Positions 34,915 through 45,802 of a stretch of 64,000 bases of DNA are shown piece by piece. Positions within the stretch are counted from its first letter, which is position 1, and every line of letters begins with the position of its first letter. The notes beneath the pieces are model-generated. The model worked only from the letters and a program-made list of their open reading frames with translations. It was not told the origin of the DNA and did no database searches. Both the position numbers and the translations under genes were made by a program. Origin of the DNA: Bubalus kerabau (taxonomy: Eukaryota > Chordata > Mammalia > Artiodactyla > Bovidae); contig NC_073634.1 in NCBI RefSeq assembly GCF_029407905.1, positions 21,031,501-21,095,500 on the forward strand. Reading direction: 5' to 3'.

Positions 34915-35124
34915 TTCCCTGGTGGCTCAGACGGTAAAGCGTCTGCCTACAATGCGGGAGACCCGGGTTCAATCCCTGGGTCAGGAAGATCCTCTGGAGA
35001 AGGAAATGGCAACCCACTCCAGTACTCTTGGCTGGAAAATCCTATGGATGGAGGAGGGTGGTAGGCCACATTCCATGGGGTCACAAAGAGTCAGACACAA
35101 CTGAGTGATTCACTTCACTTTAAG
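34915..35124 (+). mobile_element. Bov-tA SINE, well preserved, perfect duplication
   Basis: Plus-strand Bov-tA with A box TGGCTCAGACGG at 34923-34934 and B box GGTTCAATCCC at 34966-34976, both intact. Flanked by a perfect 11-bp duplication CAGTCATGGAC (34904-34914 and 35125-35135). Confidence 0.95.
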
Positions 35125-35289
35125 CAGTCATGGACATCATGAGAACTCAAGGAATAGGAAAATATTGGCAGTGGGTGGTAGACATTTTGAAACAAGCTTA
35201 CCATGCTACTGAATTATTCTTCATACTGGATTTAGTTCTGAGCTGTCCCTCTTTTGCAAGCTCTATTTTGTACTCTCCCAAGGGAAATA

Positions 35290-35490
35290 GATAGCTCAGA
35301 TGGTAAAGCATCTGCCTGCAATGTGGAAGACCTGGGTTCAATCCCTGGGTCAGGAAGATCCGCTGGAGAAGGAAATGGCAACCCACTTTAGTATTCTTGC
35401 CTGGAAAATTCCATGGATGGAGGACCCTGGTAGGCTACAATCCATGGTATTGCAAAGAGTTGGACACGACTGAGCAACTTCACTGGTTCA
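35290..35490 (+). mobile_element. Bov-tA SINE, perfect duplication
   Basis: Plus-strand Bov-tA (head TAGCTCAGATGG, B box GGTTCAATCCC), flanked by a perfect CAAGGGAAATA duplication (35279-35289 and 35491-35501). Second Bov-tA in the same orientation within 400 bp. Confidence 0.94.
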
Positions 35491-35681
35491 CAAGGGAAAT
35501 ACTTTACCTTCAAGCACTCTTGGCAGGGAAGAAAGGGGACAAATCTTTGTAGGAGTGGAAATTTTGAAGAAGACTGAAGAAACACAAAGGAATCAGAGAG
35601 GAATAAGACAGGAAATATAGAATGAGCATAATAGTGCAAAGGTCAGAGATTCTGGAAATAGGCAGTCAAAGAATCCAATCT

Positions 35682-35849
35682 ACCTACCTGGAGGGATGGA
35701 ATGGGGAGGGAGATGTGATGGAGATTCAAGAGGGAGGAGACCTATGTATGCCAATTGCTTATTCATGCTGTGTATCGCAGATACCAACACAATATGGTAG
35801 AGTAATTATACTCTGATTAAAAATAAACTTAAAAATAATAAAATAAAAT
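35682..35849 (+). mobile_element. Short old L1 insertion (3' UTR only)
   Basis: L1 tail of about 168 bp (GGGATGGAATGGGGAGGG; GTAGAGTAATTATACTCTG) with an A-rich end. Flanked by AAAGAATCCAATCT / AAAGAGTCCAATCT (13 of 14; 35668-35681 and 35850-35863). Confidence 0.88.
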
Positions 35850-35887
35850 AAAGAGTCCAATCTTATTGGTCATTTACAAGCTCTGAT

Positions 35888-36000
35888 TAATACTGGACAA
35901 GGTATTTGATTTCTCAGTGTCTTGACTCTAAGAAATAAAGATACTTTCTGACTTGCTGAGAATTTTTGAAAATTCTTTAATTCCTTGCTTTACTTTTATT
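35888..36000 (-). mobile_element. MIR-like remnant (ancient)
   Basis: Weak reverse-orientation MIR core (GGACAAGGTATTTGATTTCT, compare GGGCAAGTCACTTAACCTC). Heavily diverged. Confidence 0.4.
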
Positions 36001-36064
36001 CATGACTTTAATCATTACTGGCACAGTAAATATTCATCTGAATAATTGCTATCCATCTCTTAAA

Positions 36065-36175
36065 TTCATGTAAGTCGGAACTTTATTTTTTTCTCACTGT
36101 TGCATCTCTAATGCCTAAAACAATCTCTGAGTGGGAGATCAGTAATGGTTGCATGAATGAATCAGTTTAATGAAT
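36065..36175 (+). mobile_element. L2 LINE 3' end (ancient)
   Basis: Resembles the L2 3' terminus: CACTGTTGCATCTCTAATGC followed by a CAATAAATGTTTGTTGAATGA-like stretch, here TTGCATGAATGAATCAGTTT. Diverged. Confidence 0.5.
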
Positions 36176-36239
36176 AAATAATGTAAATATATGAGTGCAA
36201 CACCAGACACAACATAGCCATCTACTAAATGCTAGAAAG

Positions 36240-36420
36240 ATACCAACAGACAGAGGTTCAAACTCTGGCAGTTTTATTGCTGTGTAACCTTGGGCTTCTT
36301 TAACTGTAAAATGGGTATGAATAAGAATAATGTTCACCCTTTGATGACTATCATTAAGGTAAGACAAGTAAATAGAATAATGAATGCTAAATCCATGGTA
36401 GCTAGTAGAGTATTCAAACT
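36240..36420 (-). mobile_element. MIR SINE (ancient)
   Basis: Reverse MIR: GGTTCAAACTCTGGCAGTTT, GCTGTGTAACCTTGGGCTTC and CTGTAAAATGGGTATGAATA occur in the expected order and spacing. Confidence 0.75.
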
Positions 36421-37719
36421 AGAGGCTTGTCCATTAAGATGAATGCTAACTTTCCACAGAGTCAAGTTCTCCCATAAGGAAATAGCCTAGTTTGAAAATG
36501 CCCAAATAAGGAGACAAGAAGTCACACTGATATATGGTGTTACCCTGAAGCTAGTATCTATACAGGACAATTAGAAATAAATTCAATTTATAGTTAGAAT
36601 GCAGCTACAGGAAGCTAACACTGAGATTCAAAGGGTTATGCATTCGTTTTTATTCATAACTATATATGAGGATTCTTATTTTTCCAAGTGTACCTTCTTG
36701 AGGGTCTCCCATATATAAAAATGATAATATTGAAGGCAAAGTTATTTTCATAAAACAAAGTGACACACTGCGAGATTACTTTTCATTTCCTGTTTCCTAA
36801 GAAGCTGATATCATAGCATGTTGGCTTTTTGAGACATCTAAAGACAAAAGTTCAATTAGCCTTGGTCTTGAGAAAAGAAGGGAGGGACTTAGCCATTTGC
36901 CTAGTTTGGCCCTGCTAATAATCTCCCAAGGCATCTATTTTTCCTAATTGTCTATACTCAAGTAGGTGTTCAAAGCAATATTTTTTTTAAAAAAGTGTTT
37001 AACCAGTGTCATGCAGGCAGGCAATACATATAAAAGAACCACAGAACAATTTAGAATTGAATAATTTATGTTGAATATTAGCAAAATGTTCAAATTTTTA
37101 CATGATTGGAGATTCAATTTTATTAATGTAGCAAAATTGCACTACATAAAGTTGTTTTACTTTGTGTTGCTCTTTTACATGTTCTCCAAACATAGTGAGA
37201 TGAGCTGAAGTATGTGCCAAAACTGCATCACTGTTCAACTTCTCTCTCTGCCCAATCCTGCTTCCCTCTCTCCCTCACAGGTTTTGTCCTCAACAACATG
37301 TCAAAACAAACCTCTTATTTGCAAATCTCCATTTCTGAATCTATTTCCTGAGGAACACAATCTAACATCAAAGCTAAGTACAACTTAGTTTCCAGCAGAA
37401 ATAAAGGAAAATCCTTTTTGGAAAAAAATACATGGACCAATTTAGGTCTATAAGATTAAGGTCAAGAAATATTAACTCAGTGCCAAAAAGAAACTCACAA
37501 GAAACAAGTCACCATGATTGAGAATAAGAAGAAAGAACAAATCTTAATGTTCAAATTACCAGGAAGAGAATATAAAATAATTTGGAAAGCATCAAAAGAC
37601 AAGTGACTCATCACACATAATGATACCCCCATAAGGCTATCAGTAAATTCCTCAGCAAAAAACTTGCAAGCCAGGAGAAAGTGAGATACATAAATACTAA
37701 TAAAACACACACACACACA
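36421..37719. other. No recognised gene; microsatellite at the right end
   Basis: AT-rich with no assignable repeat. A (CA)n lies at 37704-37723. Confidence 0.45.
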
Positions 37720-37723
37720 CACA
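37704..37723. repeat. (CA)n microsatellite
   Basis: About ten CA units, uninterrupted. Confidence 0.9.
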
Positions 37724-38000
37724 AGAAAACCTGCCAACCAAGAATACTACACCTGGCAAAGCTGTCCTTTATAAATGAAGTAAAGATAGACTTTCTCAAA
37801 CAAAAGCTAAGAGAGTTCATCATTACTAGATCTGCCTTATAAGAAATGTTAAATAAAGTTCTTCTAGTTGAAAGGATGCTACTTAGCAACATGAAAACAT
37901 AGGAAGGCTAAAACTCACTGTATGGTAAGTATATAGTCAGATTCAGAATACTCAAACACTGTAATTATGGTGCACAAATAACAATGAATGAAATGCTGAA
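37724..38000 (+). mobile_element. Possible old L1 fragment
   Basis: ACTACACCTGGCAAAGCTGT, AACAAAAGCTAAGAGAGTTC and CTTATAAGAAATGTTAAATA resemble a block found in old mammalian L1s (AAGAATACTATATCCAGC-type, then KQKLREF when translated). Family and limits are uncertain. Confidence 0.4.
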
Positions 38001-40986
38001 AAGTAAATAATCAAATCACAGTATGAGAAAGCAAGAAGTGATTATTAATTTGACTGGGAAGATGAAAAAAATGTCATTAAATTTCAAAGTTTAAAATTAT
38101 TTTAATTCAAAGAGTAGATTTAAGCATCAGATTAATACAACTAAAGGGAGAATTACTGAACTGAAACTCAGCACTAAAGAAATGAACAAAAATGTAGCAC
38201 CATAGGTAGAGTCAAAGTTTTGAATGATATGAAGCACAGACTAAGAAGATCTAAAGACACCTAATCACAGTCCGAGAAAGAGATTAGAGTGGTTAGAGGA
38301 CAGGCAATACTAGAAGATACAGGTTGAGAAGTTTTCAAAGCCACTGAAACACTTAAATCTATAAATATGTAAATCGTATTGTATTCTATGCAGAATAATT
38401 AGAAATCATACCTAAGCAAATTCTAGCAGAACTGCAGAGTCGTCTAAGACGATTAAATCAGCCCAAATGAAAAAAAAAAAAAAGATCAGTTAGGAGGGAA
38501 AGATGATTAGACTGGCAGAAGTGCTGAGAGAAAAATAACTGTTATCCTGGAATTGTGTCCCCGATAAAACTATCTTTCAAGTGTAAATAAATGCATTGTA
38601 TGGATCCAGTTGAGTAACTTGGTTTTGTCTGTTTAGTCAAAGGACATATCTTGAGAATGTGTAATGCCCTTTGAACTCAAAAATTGAGAATATGGCTTTC
38701 ATTGTAATACAATACATTTAGTTCTTTGATATCTGTGCATTCTGCTACTCTGTTTAAATTCTCACAAGTATTTTTACTTTAAGAGATCCTACATTGGGAT
38801 GTTGTGCTAAGAATTTTGCCTTTGGGAAAAGTTCTAGGATTTTTTTTTTTCCCTCTGTGCCTAGCTTTCCTAAAACAACCCTCAAGTGTGCCCTACTATA
38901 TCTAGGCACAGAAATAACCCCTTATCATCTTTGTCCCAATTACATCCATATTAAACAAACCAGAAGCATGTCCTCATCTCTCACTCCTTTATAAGCAAGT
39001 GATAAATTCCTTTTATAGTCAAGGGACTTGTCCTAATTATTCTTCACTCCTTCTTTCCTCAGCGCTCAGAATTTAGCAGACAAAATTTCATATAATAGGC
39101 CCTTGATCATTTTTAAAACTGAAGAAAAGATAGAAAATTTCTTTAGTAGATTTTTTATTTTTGTTCTATGTATACTGCCTAAAACAGTTTCATTAGATTG
39201 AATGACAGTCTTGTGATAAATTGAGATTTATGGCTTCTAATTATTTAACACACTATTTTCCCATCACAAATGTTTTCATAATTAGGCTTCAGAAATAAAA
39301 TTTAAATTAAAAGAGAAAGAGAGAAATCATCTGGGTCTAAAATAAGTATTCTCACTTATCTCTCAAACTATAATTTTTGTCAATACATGCTTACAATGGT
39401 TTATTATATAAAGAAGCTCATGTTTAAATTGATGACAATTGATGGCAGTTGTCCCAGAAGAAATTAAATAATCTAATTTAATTTTTTGGCAATATTCTTC
39501 TATTTTCTCATTTAGGTACATTATTATAGTAGTCATGGAGAAACAGTGAGTGGTACAATTTGAAAAAAAAAAAAATGCAAGTTCCCTGTGATCATTAAAT
39601 ATGGTGAACACTTAATTGTAAACCATAAAGAAATTATCAGTTTTTCAGGTACTTTTTGAAATGGCCTTTTCAGATGCCTTTTAGAATGGCTGCCTGAAAT
39701 ATCTTAGATAGATAAAAAACAGGAAGATAGCTGTTCTCTACTGATAATATTCTGGTACTACATTAAGTTCTGAAGACATAGAAATGAATGGTACCCACAC
39801 TCATCTATTCAAAATTCACCAGGAAAGTCAGAAAAGTAACAAGATTAAGTTGAAGTTTCACTAGAATCAATTTTAAATTATGATTAATCATTTGTTCATT
39901 GGTTAGTTTTTCAGTTTTCCAATCCTAGGCACACATATTTTTGTCCTTAGCATTTACATTCACAGATGGAAATGATAAGAAAATCTAATATAATATTTAT
40001 TATAGTCAAATAAAGATTTTTCTCAAAATTCTTGTGCTAATTTGGCAAAGCAGTTTTAACATTTAGATAGTCTGAATGTCATCTATGAATAAATCATAAA
40101 CTTACAACACTTTCTAATGACTAAGTGCTTTTCATAGTCTCAGTGTCTTTTGCAATGGAAACAGTGAACCAGATAATTAAAAGCCTATACTACCCTAACA
40201 CCTTCAGTGCCTCCTTAATGTTGAAAAACTCTAATTGACCAAGAATGAACACATTATGTATTGTCACTTTGCTCCATTTCATATAGGGCATAACTGCCAT
40301 TATGTCAACAAGATATCATTAACCTTCTTCAAGAAGCCAGTACTGCTGTGTAACAGCTGCTTTACAGAGAAAAATAGGTAGTGATCTTGAATTAAAAAAA
40401 AAAAAATTGTCGCATGAATTTAGAAATAAAACTGCTCCGAATAAGAGGGCATGCTACACCTGCAGTCTGAAAGAAAACAGGTTAAACAAAATAGAAAAGC
40501 CTTAAAAGAAAAGAAATTTGAAATTGATTTTTTAAATGTAAAGAATAAATAGTGTCTATGTAGACTGAATCAACTGCTAAATCTCCAAGAGAACCCTTTA
40601 ATTATGTGATATTTGAACAGTTTTTGTGTGTGTGTGTGAGTTTTCATTAGGAGGGGCATGTTGGACAGTTGTTTTTTTAAAGATTATCAGCTTTGCCAAT
40701 AGCCACTTTTGAGTCACTAAAGAGATTACTGTTAGCTTTAATTATTCTTCAATATTAACAAAAAAGCACTTAGGTAGTGCATTTACAGGATTTCAAGATC
40801 ATAAAGTTACATTAATATTTACACAATATTTGTCAATACATAATTAACCCCATCCCCAAATGACAGATGGATTTTTAGGTGAACAGGTGTCTGCTGCTAC
40901 TGAAAGTATTTTCATCTATTTGCTGATTATAAACATATTGTAATCAACAGGAAAAATAATTCTTGTTTGTTTGAACCCATGTACCT
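38001..40986. other. No recognised gene; AT-rich single-copy sequence
   Basis: Nearly 3 kb without an assignable young repeat. Short A runs are near 38470, 39563 and 40394, and a (GT)n is at 40625-40638. A weak L2-like 3' end near 39058-39115 is below my threshold. Confidence 0.45.
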
Positions 40987-40997
40987 AGAGCTTTTTT

Positions 40998-41192
40998 TTT
41001 TCTTTTTTTTTAATTTTATTTTATTTTTAAACTTTACAAGATTGTATTAGTTTTGCCAAACATCGAAATGAATCCACCACAGGTATACCCGTGCTCCTCA
41101 TCCTGAACCCTCCTCCCTCCTCCCTCCCCATACCCTCCCTCTGGGTCGTCCCAGTGCACCAGCCCCAAGCATCCAGTATCGTGCATCGAACC
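40998..41192 (-). mobile_element. Very short L1 insertion (3' UTR only), minus strand
   Basis: Reverse L1 tail: T-rich start, GTATTAGTTTTGCCAAACAT, C-rich CCCTCCTCCCTCCTCCCTCC, then GCATCCAGTATCGTGCATCG. Flanked by AGAGCTTTTTT at 40987-40997 and 41193-41203 (perfect, partly inside T runs). Same 3' UTR subtype as 23805. Confidence 0.92.
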
Positions 41193-41203
41193 AGAGCTTT
41201 TTT

Positions 41204-41531
41204 ATTAAGTAAGTCATAGTAAAAAATAATAATAATAATAATGGCTAAAAGATGACAAATGTAATATCTTCCCTCTATTTTGTCACGTCTCATCACACTT
41301 AAAAATATGTACCCAATTTTCCTGATTTCTACAGAACTATGCAAACACTTTATTTTCCCCCTTTTTCTATCATCCTCATTTAATTTCACAGGTTGTATAA
41401 CATTGTGAAGGTCAGGAATATTACTTTTATTTCTGCTAGCTACTGCTGAGAAACCAGAGAAAATCAATTATAACTCTTTGTTTTAAAGGGCAGTGGAAGG
41501 TTACTGAGACAAATAATCTCATTTTTCTGCT
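41204..41531. other. No recognised feature; (AAT)n at 41225-41242
   Basis: Short AAT microsatellite followed by unassigned AT-rich sequence. Confidence 0.5.
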
Positions 41532-41539
41532 TATTAGTG

Positions 41540-41749
41540 TGTTTTGTTGTTGTTTAGTCACCAAGTGGAGTCTGACTCTTTTGCGACCTCATGGAGCCTA
41601 CCAGGCACCTCTGTGCATGGGATTTTCCAAGCAAGAATACTGGAGTGAGTTGCCATTTCCTTCCCCAAGGGATCTTCCCAACCAGAGATCAAGTCCATAT
41701 CTCCAGCACTGCAGCTGGATTCTTTACCGCTGAGTTACCAGAGAAGCTC
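41540..41749 (-). mobile_element. Bov-tA SINE
   Basis: Minus-strand Bov-tA with head at the right (TTTACCGCTGAGTTACCAGA). Flanked by an 8-bp duplication TATTAGTG (41532-41539 and 41750-41757). Confidence 0.9.
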
Positions 41750-41765
41750 TATTAGTGAGTCATTG

Positions 41766-41850
41766 TTGTTCAGTTGCCCAGTTGTGTCTGACTCTGCGAC
41801 CCCATATACTACAGCACAAGCAGGCATTCCTGTCCTTCACAAGAGTTACC
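41766..41850 (-). mobile_element. BovB 3' end fragment
   Basis: About 85 bp of the BovB 3' terminus (TTGTTCAGTTGCCCAGTTGT; GCAGGCATTCCTGTCCTTCA), truncated. Confidence 0.8.
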
Positions 41851-42205
41851 AATCCACATTTGAAGTGGTAGGAATTAAGAAATAACAGTCCACACTCATA
41901 CACAAGGGATGTGATACCTTGCCTCACACCTCACTGGCTCCAATTTGAGGGTAAATCAAGAAGCGACACACTATTGATATAGAATGTGGGCCTGCCAATC
42001 ACAATACTTGATGTTTGGACATCACTTTACAGTGAAAGATTCATTTTCATTTAAGCCATAATTTCAACTTCAACAACCCTGTCACACAGTAAGGATAATA
42101 TTAACCTGGTGCTCCCATTACTACCAAAATATACCTAAAATAGGACAAAATTAACTAAATTACAAAACCTATTGTTGAGTCTCTTCACATGGAATAAAGC
42201 TAGCT
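41851..42205. other. No recognised feature
   Basis: Unassigned AT-rich sequence. Confidence 0.5.
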
Positions 42206-42218
42206 AAAGTCATCAGCA

Positions 42219-44342
42219 AAAGGCTAATAGAGTTTTGCCAAGAGAATGCACCGGTCATAGCAAACACCCTCTTCCAACAACACAAGAAAAGACTCTACAC
42301 AAGGAGATCACCAGATGGTCAATACCGAAATCAGAATGATTATATTCTTTGCAGCCAAAGATGGAGAAGCTCTATACAGTCAGCAAAAACAAGACTGGAA
42401 GCTGACTGTGACTCAGATCATGAACTCCTTATTCCCAAATTCAGACTTAAATTGAAGAAAGTAGGGAAAACCACTAAACCATCCAGTTATGACCTAAATC
42501 AAATCCCTTATGATTATACAGTAGAAGTAAGAAATAGATTCAAGGGATTACAACTGATAACAGAGTGCAGCTAGAATAGAGCTCACTTCAAGAAAATTAG
42601 AGATACTAAGGGAATATTTCATGCAAAGTGGGCACAATAAAGGACAGAAATGGTATGGACCTAACAGAAGTAGAAGATATTAATAAGAGGTGGCAAGAAT
42701 ACACAGAAGAACTATACAAAAAACTTCATGACCCAGATAATAACCATGGTATGATCACTCATCTAGAGCCAGATATCCTGGAATGCAAAATCAAGTGGGC
42801 CTTAGGAAGCATCACTACAAACAAAGCTAGTGGAGGTGATGGAATTCCAGTTGAGTTATTTCAAGTACTAAAAGATGATTCTGTGAAAGTACTGCATTCA
42901 ATACACCAGCAAATTTGGAAAATTCAGCAAAGGCCACAGGACTGGAAAAGGTCAATTTTCATTCCAATCCCAAAGAAAGGCAATGCCAAAGAATGCTCAA
43001 AATACCGCATAATTACACTCATCTCACACGCTACTAAAGTAATGCTCAAAATTCTCCAAGCCAGCTTCAATAGCATGTGAACCATGAACTTCCAGATGTT
43101 CAAGCTGCATTTAGAAGAGGCAGAGGAACCAGACATCAAATTGCCAACATCCATTGGATCATTGAAAAAGCAAAAGAGTTCCAGAAAAACATCTACTTCT
43201 GCTTTATTGACAATTCCAAAGCCTTTGACTGTGTGAATTGCAACAAAACTTTGGAAAATTCTTAGAGAGATGGGAATACCTGACCTGCCTCCTGAGAAAT
43301 CTGTATGCAGGTCAAGAAGGAACAGTTAGAACTGGACACGGAACAAAAGACTGGTTCCAAATCAGGAAAGGCTTATGTCAAGGCTGTATACTATCACCCT
43401 GCTTATTTAATGTATATGCAGAGTACATCATGAGAAATGCTGGACTGGATTAAGCATAAGCTGGAATCAAGATTGCCGGGAGAAATATCAATAACCTCAG
43501 ATATGCAGATGACACCACCCTTATGGCAGAAAGCAAAGAACTAAAGAGCCTTTTGATGAAAGTGAAAGAGGAGAGTGAAAGCGTTGGCTTAAAACTCAAC
43601 ATACAGAAAACGAAGATCATGGCATCTGGTCCCATCACTTCATGGCAACTTTATGGGGAAACAGTGACAGACTTTATTTTGGGATTGCTCCAAAATCACT
43701 GTAGATGGTGACTTCAGCCATGAAAATGAAAGACACTTGCTCCTTGGAAGATAAGCTATGACCAACCTAGACAGCATATTAAAAAGCAGAAACATTACTT
43801 TACCAACAAAGGTCCATCTATTCAAAACTATGATTTTTCCAGTAATCATGTATGGATGTGAGAGTTGGACTATAAAGACAGCTGAGTGCCAAAGAATTGA
43901 TGCTTTTCGACTGTGGTGTTGAGGAAGGCTATTGACTTCAAAGAGAAGTCAATAGTAATGAAGTCAATAGTAATGCTCAAAATTCTCCAAGCCAGAGAGC
44001 ATTTATTAAGACTGCAAAGAGATACAACTAGTCTGTCCTAAAGGAAATTAATCTTGAATATTCATTTGAAGGACTGATGCTAGAGCTGAAACTCCAATAC
44101 TTTGGCCACCTGATGGGAAGTAGTGACTCATTGGAAGATACCCTGATGCTGGGAATGATTGAAGGCAGGAGGTGAAGGGGACGACAGAGGATTAAGTGGT
44201 TGGATGGCATCACTGACTCAATGGACATGAATTTGAGTAGGCTCCGGGAGTTGGTGATGGACAGGGAGGCCTGGCATTCTGCGGTCCATGGAATTGCAGA
44301 GTCATACATGACTGAGCGACTGAACTGAACTGAACTGAACTG
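42219..44342 (+). mobile_element. BovB LINE with internal deletion and complex insert
   Basis: From the endonuclease C-terminus (AGGCTAATAGAGTTTTGCC) to the (ACTGA)n tail. Flanked by AAAGTCATCAGCA / AAAGTCAACAGCA (12 of 13; 42206-42218 and 44343-44355). Part of the linker, about 250 bp in related copies, is missing near 42571-42585. RT frames: 42628-43080 (KDRNGMDLTEVEDI, FIPIPKKGNAKECS), 43077-43265 (FIDNSKAFDCV), 43238-43453 (GLCQGCILSPCLFNVYAEY); YADD lies around 43500. A foreign insert sits at 43929-44010. Inactive. Confidence 0.94.
43929..44010 (+). repeat. Compound templated insertion in BovB
   Basis: About 80 nt replace roughly 22 nt of expected BovB. Parts: an 11-bp inverted repeat (43929-43939 / 43945-43955, 5-nt loop), a 15-nt perfect tandem duplication (43945-43959 / 43960-43974), and a 27-nt perfect copy of 43038-43064 at 43969-43995. 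BovB similarity returns at ACTGCAAAGAGATACAAC (44011). Confidence 0.88.
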
Positions 44343-44488
44343 AAAGTCAACAGCAGAGGAGAGATACTAAAGGAGATTAAATCAGGCAACTTACATGGTT
44401 ACATTTTAATATCTGTGAGTGTAAAGGAAATATTTACTTGCAGTTAAATTTATCACATATTTGTTTAATACCTACTAGGTATATCATT

Positions 44489-44541
44489 GGGACTTCCCAG
44501 GAAGCTCAGTGGTAAAGAATCCACCTACCAATCCACCTACC
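44489..44541 (+). mobile_element. Bov-tA SINE head (left part of a split SINE)
   Basis: tRNA-derived head: GGGACTTCCCAGGAAGCTC, AGTGGTAAAGAATCCACC, followed by a 12-nt tandem duplication AATCCACCTACC (44519-44530 and 44531-44542). The SINE then breaks into 144 bp of unrelated DNA. Confidence 0.88.
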
Positions 44542-44685
44542 AACTCATAGTCACTTTCAATATGCCAAAAGGAAATAGTTAGAAAGTAATGTAACATATC
44601 TTCAGATAGATTAAGATAATGAGGCAACTAAAGTTCTCTGAATAGACTTATACAATGAGAGTGAATATTCAGAATAATTAACTTG
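44542..44685 (+). repeat. 144-bp copy of local unique DNA inside a SINE
   Basis: Matches 45198-45337 with four substitutions and one 4-nt indel (GTTA). Bounded by CACCTACCA on both sides (44534-44542 and 44687-44695). No A tail and no known family. Confidence 0.93.
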
Positions 44686-44870
44686 ACACCTACCAATGCA
44701 GGAGACACAGGTTCAAATCCTAGGTCAGGAAGATCCCCTGAAGTGTGAAATGGCAATCTGCTCCAGTACTCTTCCTTGGAAAATTCCACAGACAGTGGAG
44801 CCTGGTGGGCTACCATCCATGTGGTCACAAAGAGTCGGACACAACTGAGCAACTGAGCATACAGGCACTA
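44686..44870 (+). mobile_element. Bov-tA SINE body (right part of a split SINE)
   Basis: Continues the SINE: ACCTACCAATGCAGGAGACA, B box GGTTCAAATCC, body and 3' end GTCGGACACAACTGAGCAAC. Confidence 0.88.
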
Positions 44871-45197
44871 GGCACGTCGCAGTACACTGGGATATGCACT
44901 ACTGTGCGATATGCAAAAAGATGATGGAGTTCTTACCAACAAGAAACTTATAATCTCCCGAAGATATAAGATATACTGTAAATACATTAGAGAACCTGTA
45001 AGAATAAATGAAATCCCAAGGTGAATACACAAAAGTTAAAAATGAAACAAAAATAGCTTGAAATAGTAGATAATATTTGAACTTGACCTAAAAAGGTTTT
45101 GATATATTTGAGGAAAAGCAGAAAATTTCAGTATTCATTGTCTACTATTTAGGTAAATAAGATGCAGGTCCTCCCTTGAGATCATAATTGAATGAAA
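44871..45197. other. No recognised feature
   Basis: Unassigned AT-rich sequence between the two copies of the duplicated block. Confidence 0.5.
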
Positions 45198-45337
45198 AAC
45201 TCATAGTCACTTTCAATATGCCAAAAGGAAATAGAAAGTAATGTAGCATATCTTCAGATAGATTAAGATAATGAAGCAACTAAAGTTCTCTGAATAGAGT
45301 TATACAATGAGAGAGAATATTCAGAATAATTAACTTG
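45198..45337 (+). repeat. Second copy of the 144-bp block (probable source)
   Basis: 140 bp matching 44542-44685. It lies in unique sequence without flanking SINE, so it is the likely original. Confidence 0.9.
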
Positions 45338-45802
45338 GCAGCTATCTCCACATGGAGATTTCTCATTTACCTATAAGCAATTAAAACAAGGTATTGAACA
45401 TCTGGTCTTTGGCATGTATTAATGGCTATAAAGAAAACACTTGCAAACTAATGCTGAGAATGTTAAACTTTCTCCCTGTATGGAAAAGCTTTATTTTCTA
45501 ATCTTACTCGTGATCAATTATATTGATTTCTTATAGTCTTTTCAAAAAGTATTTCATTATCCTTTCTTATTCAGTGGGGAAGGTGAGTAGGAATATAGGC
45601 ATACATAGCTCAAATCATGCCCTCTCATGATTCTTTTCAATAACATAAGCCTGATCTCAAAATTTAAATGATTTCAAATGTGCTTGATTATACAGCATTG
45701 TGAAGTTAGAAATCAAACACACACTTCAAGGAGAAATTCACAGGGAAAATACCAGTAGAGAAGATTAGTGTGGTCAGTGCCAGTAAATCAACAGGAAAGT
45801 TA
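45338..45802. other. No recognised feature
   Basis: AT-rich, nothing assignable. Confidence 0.5.
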
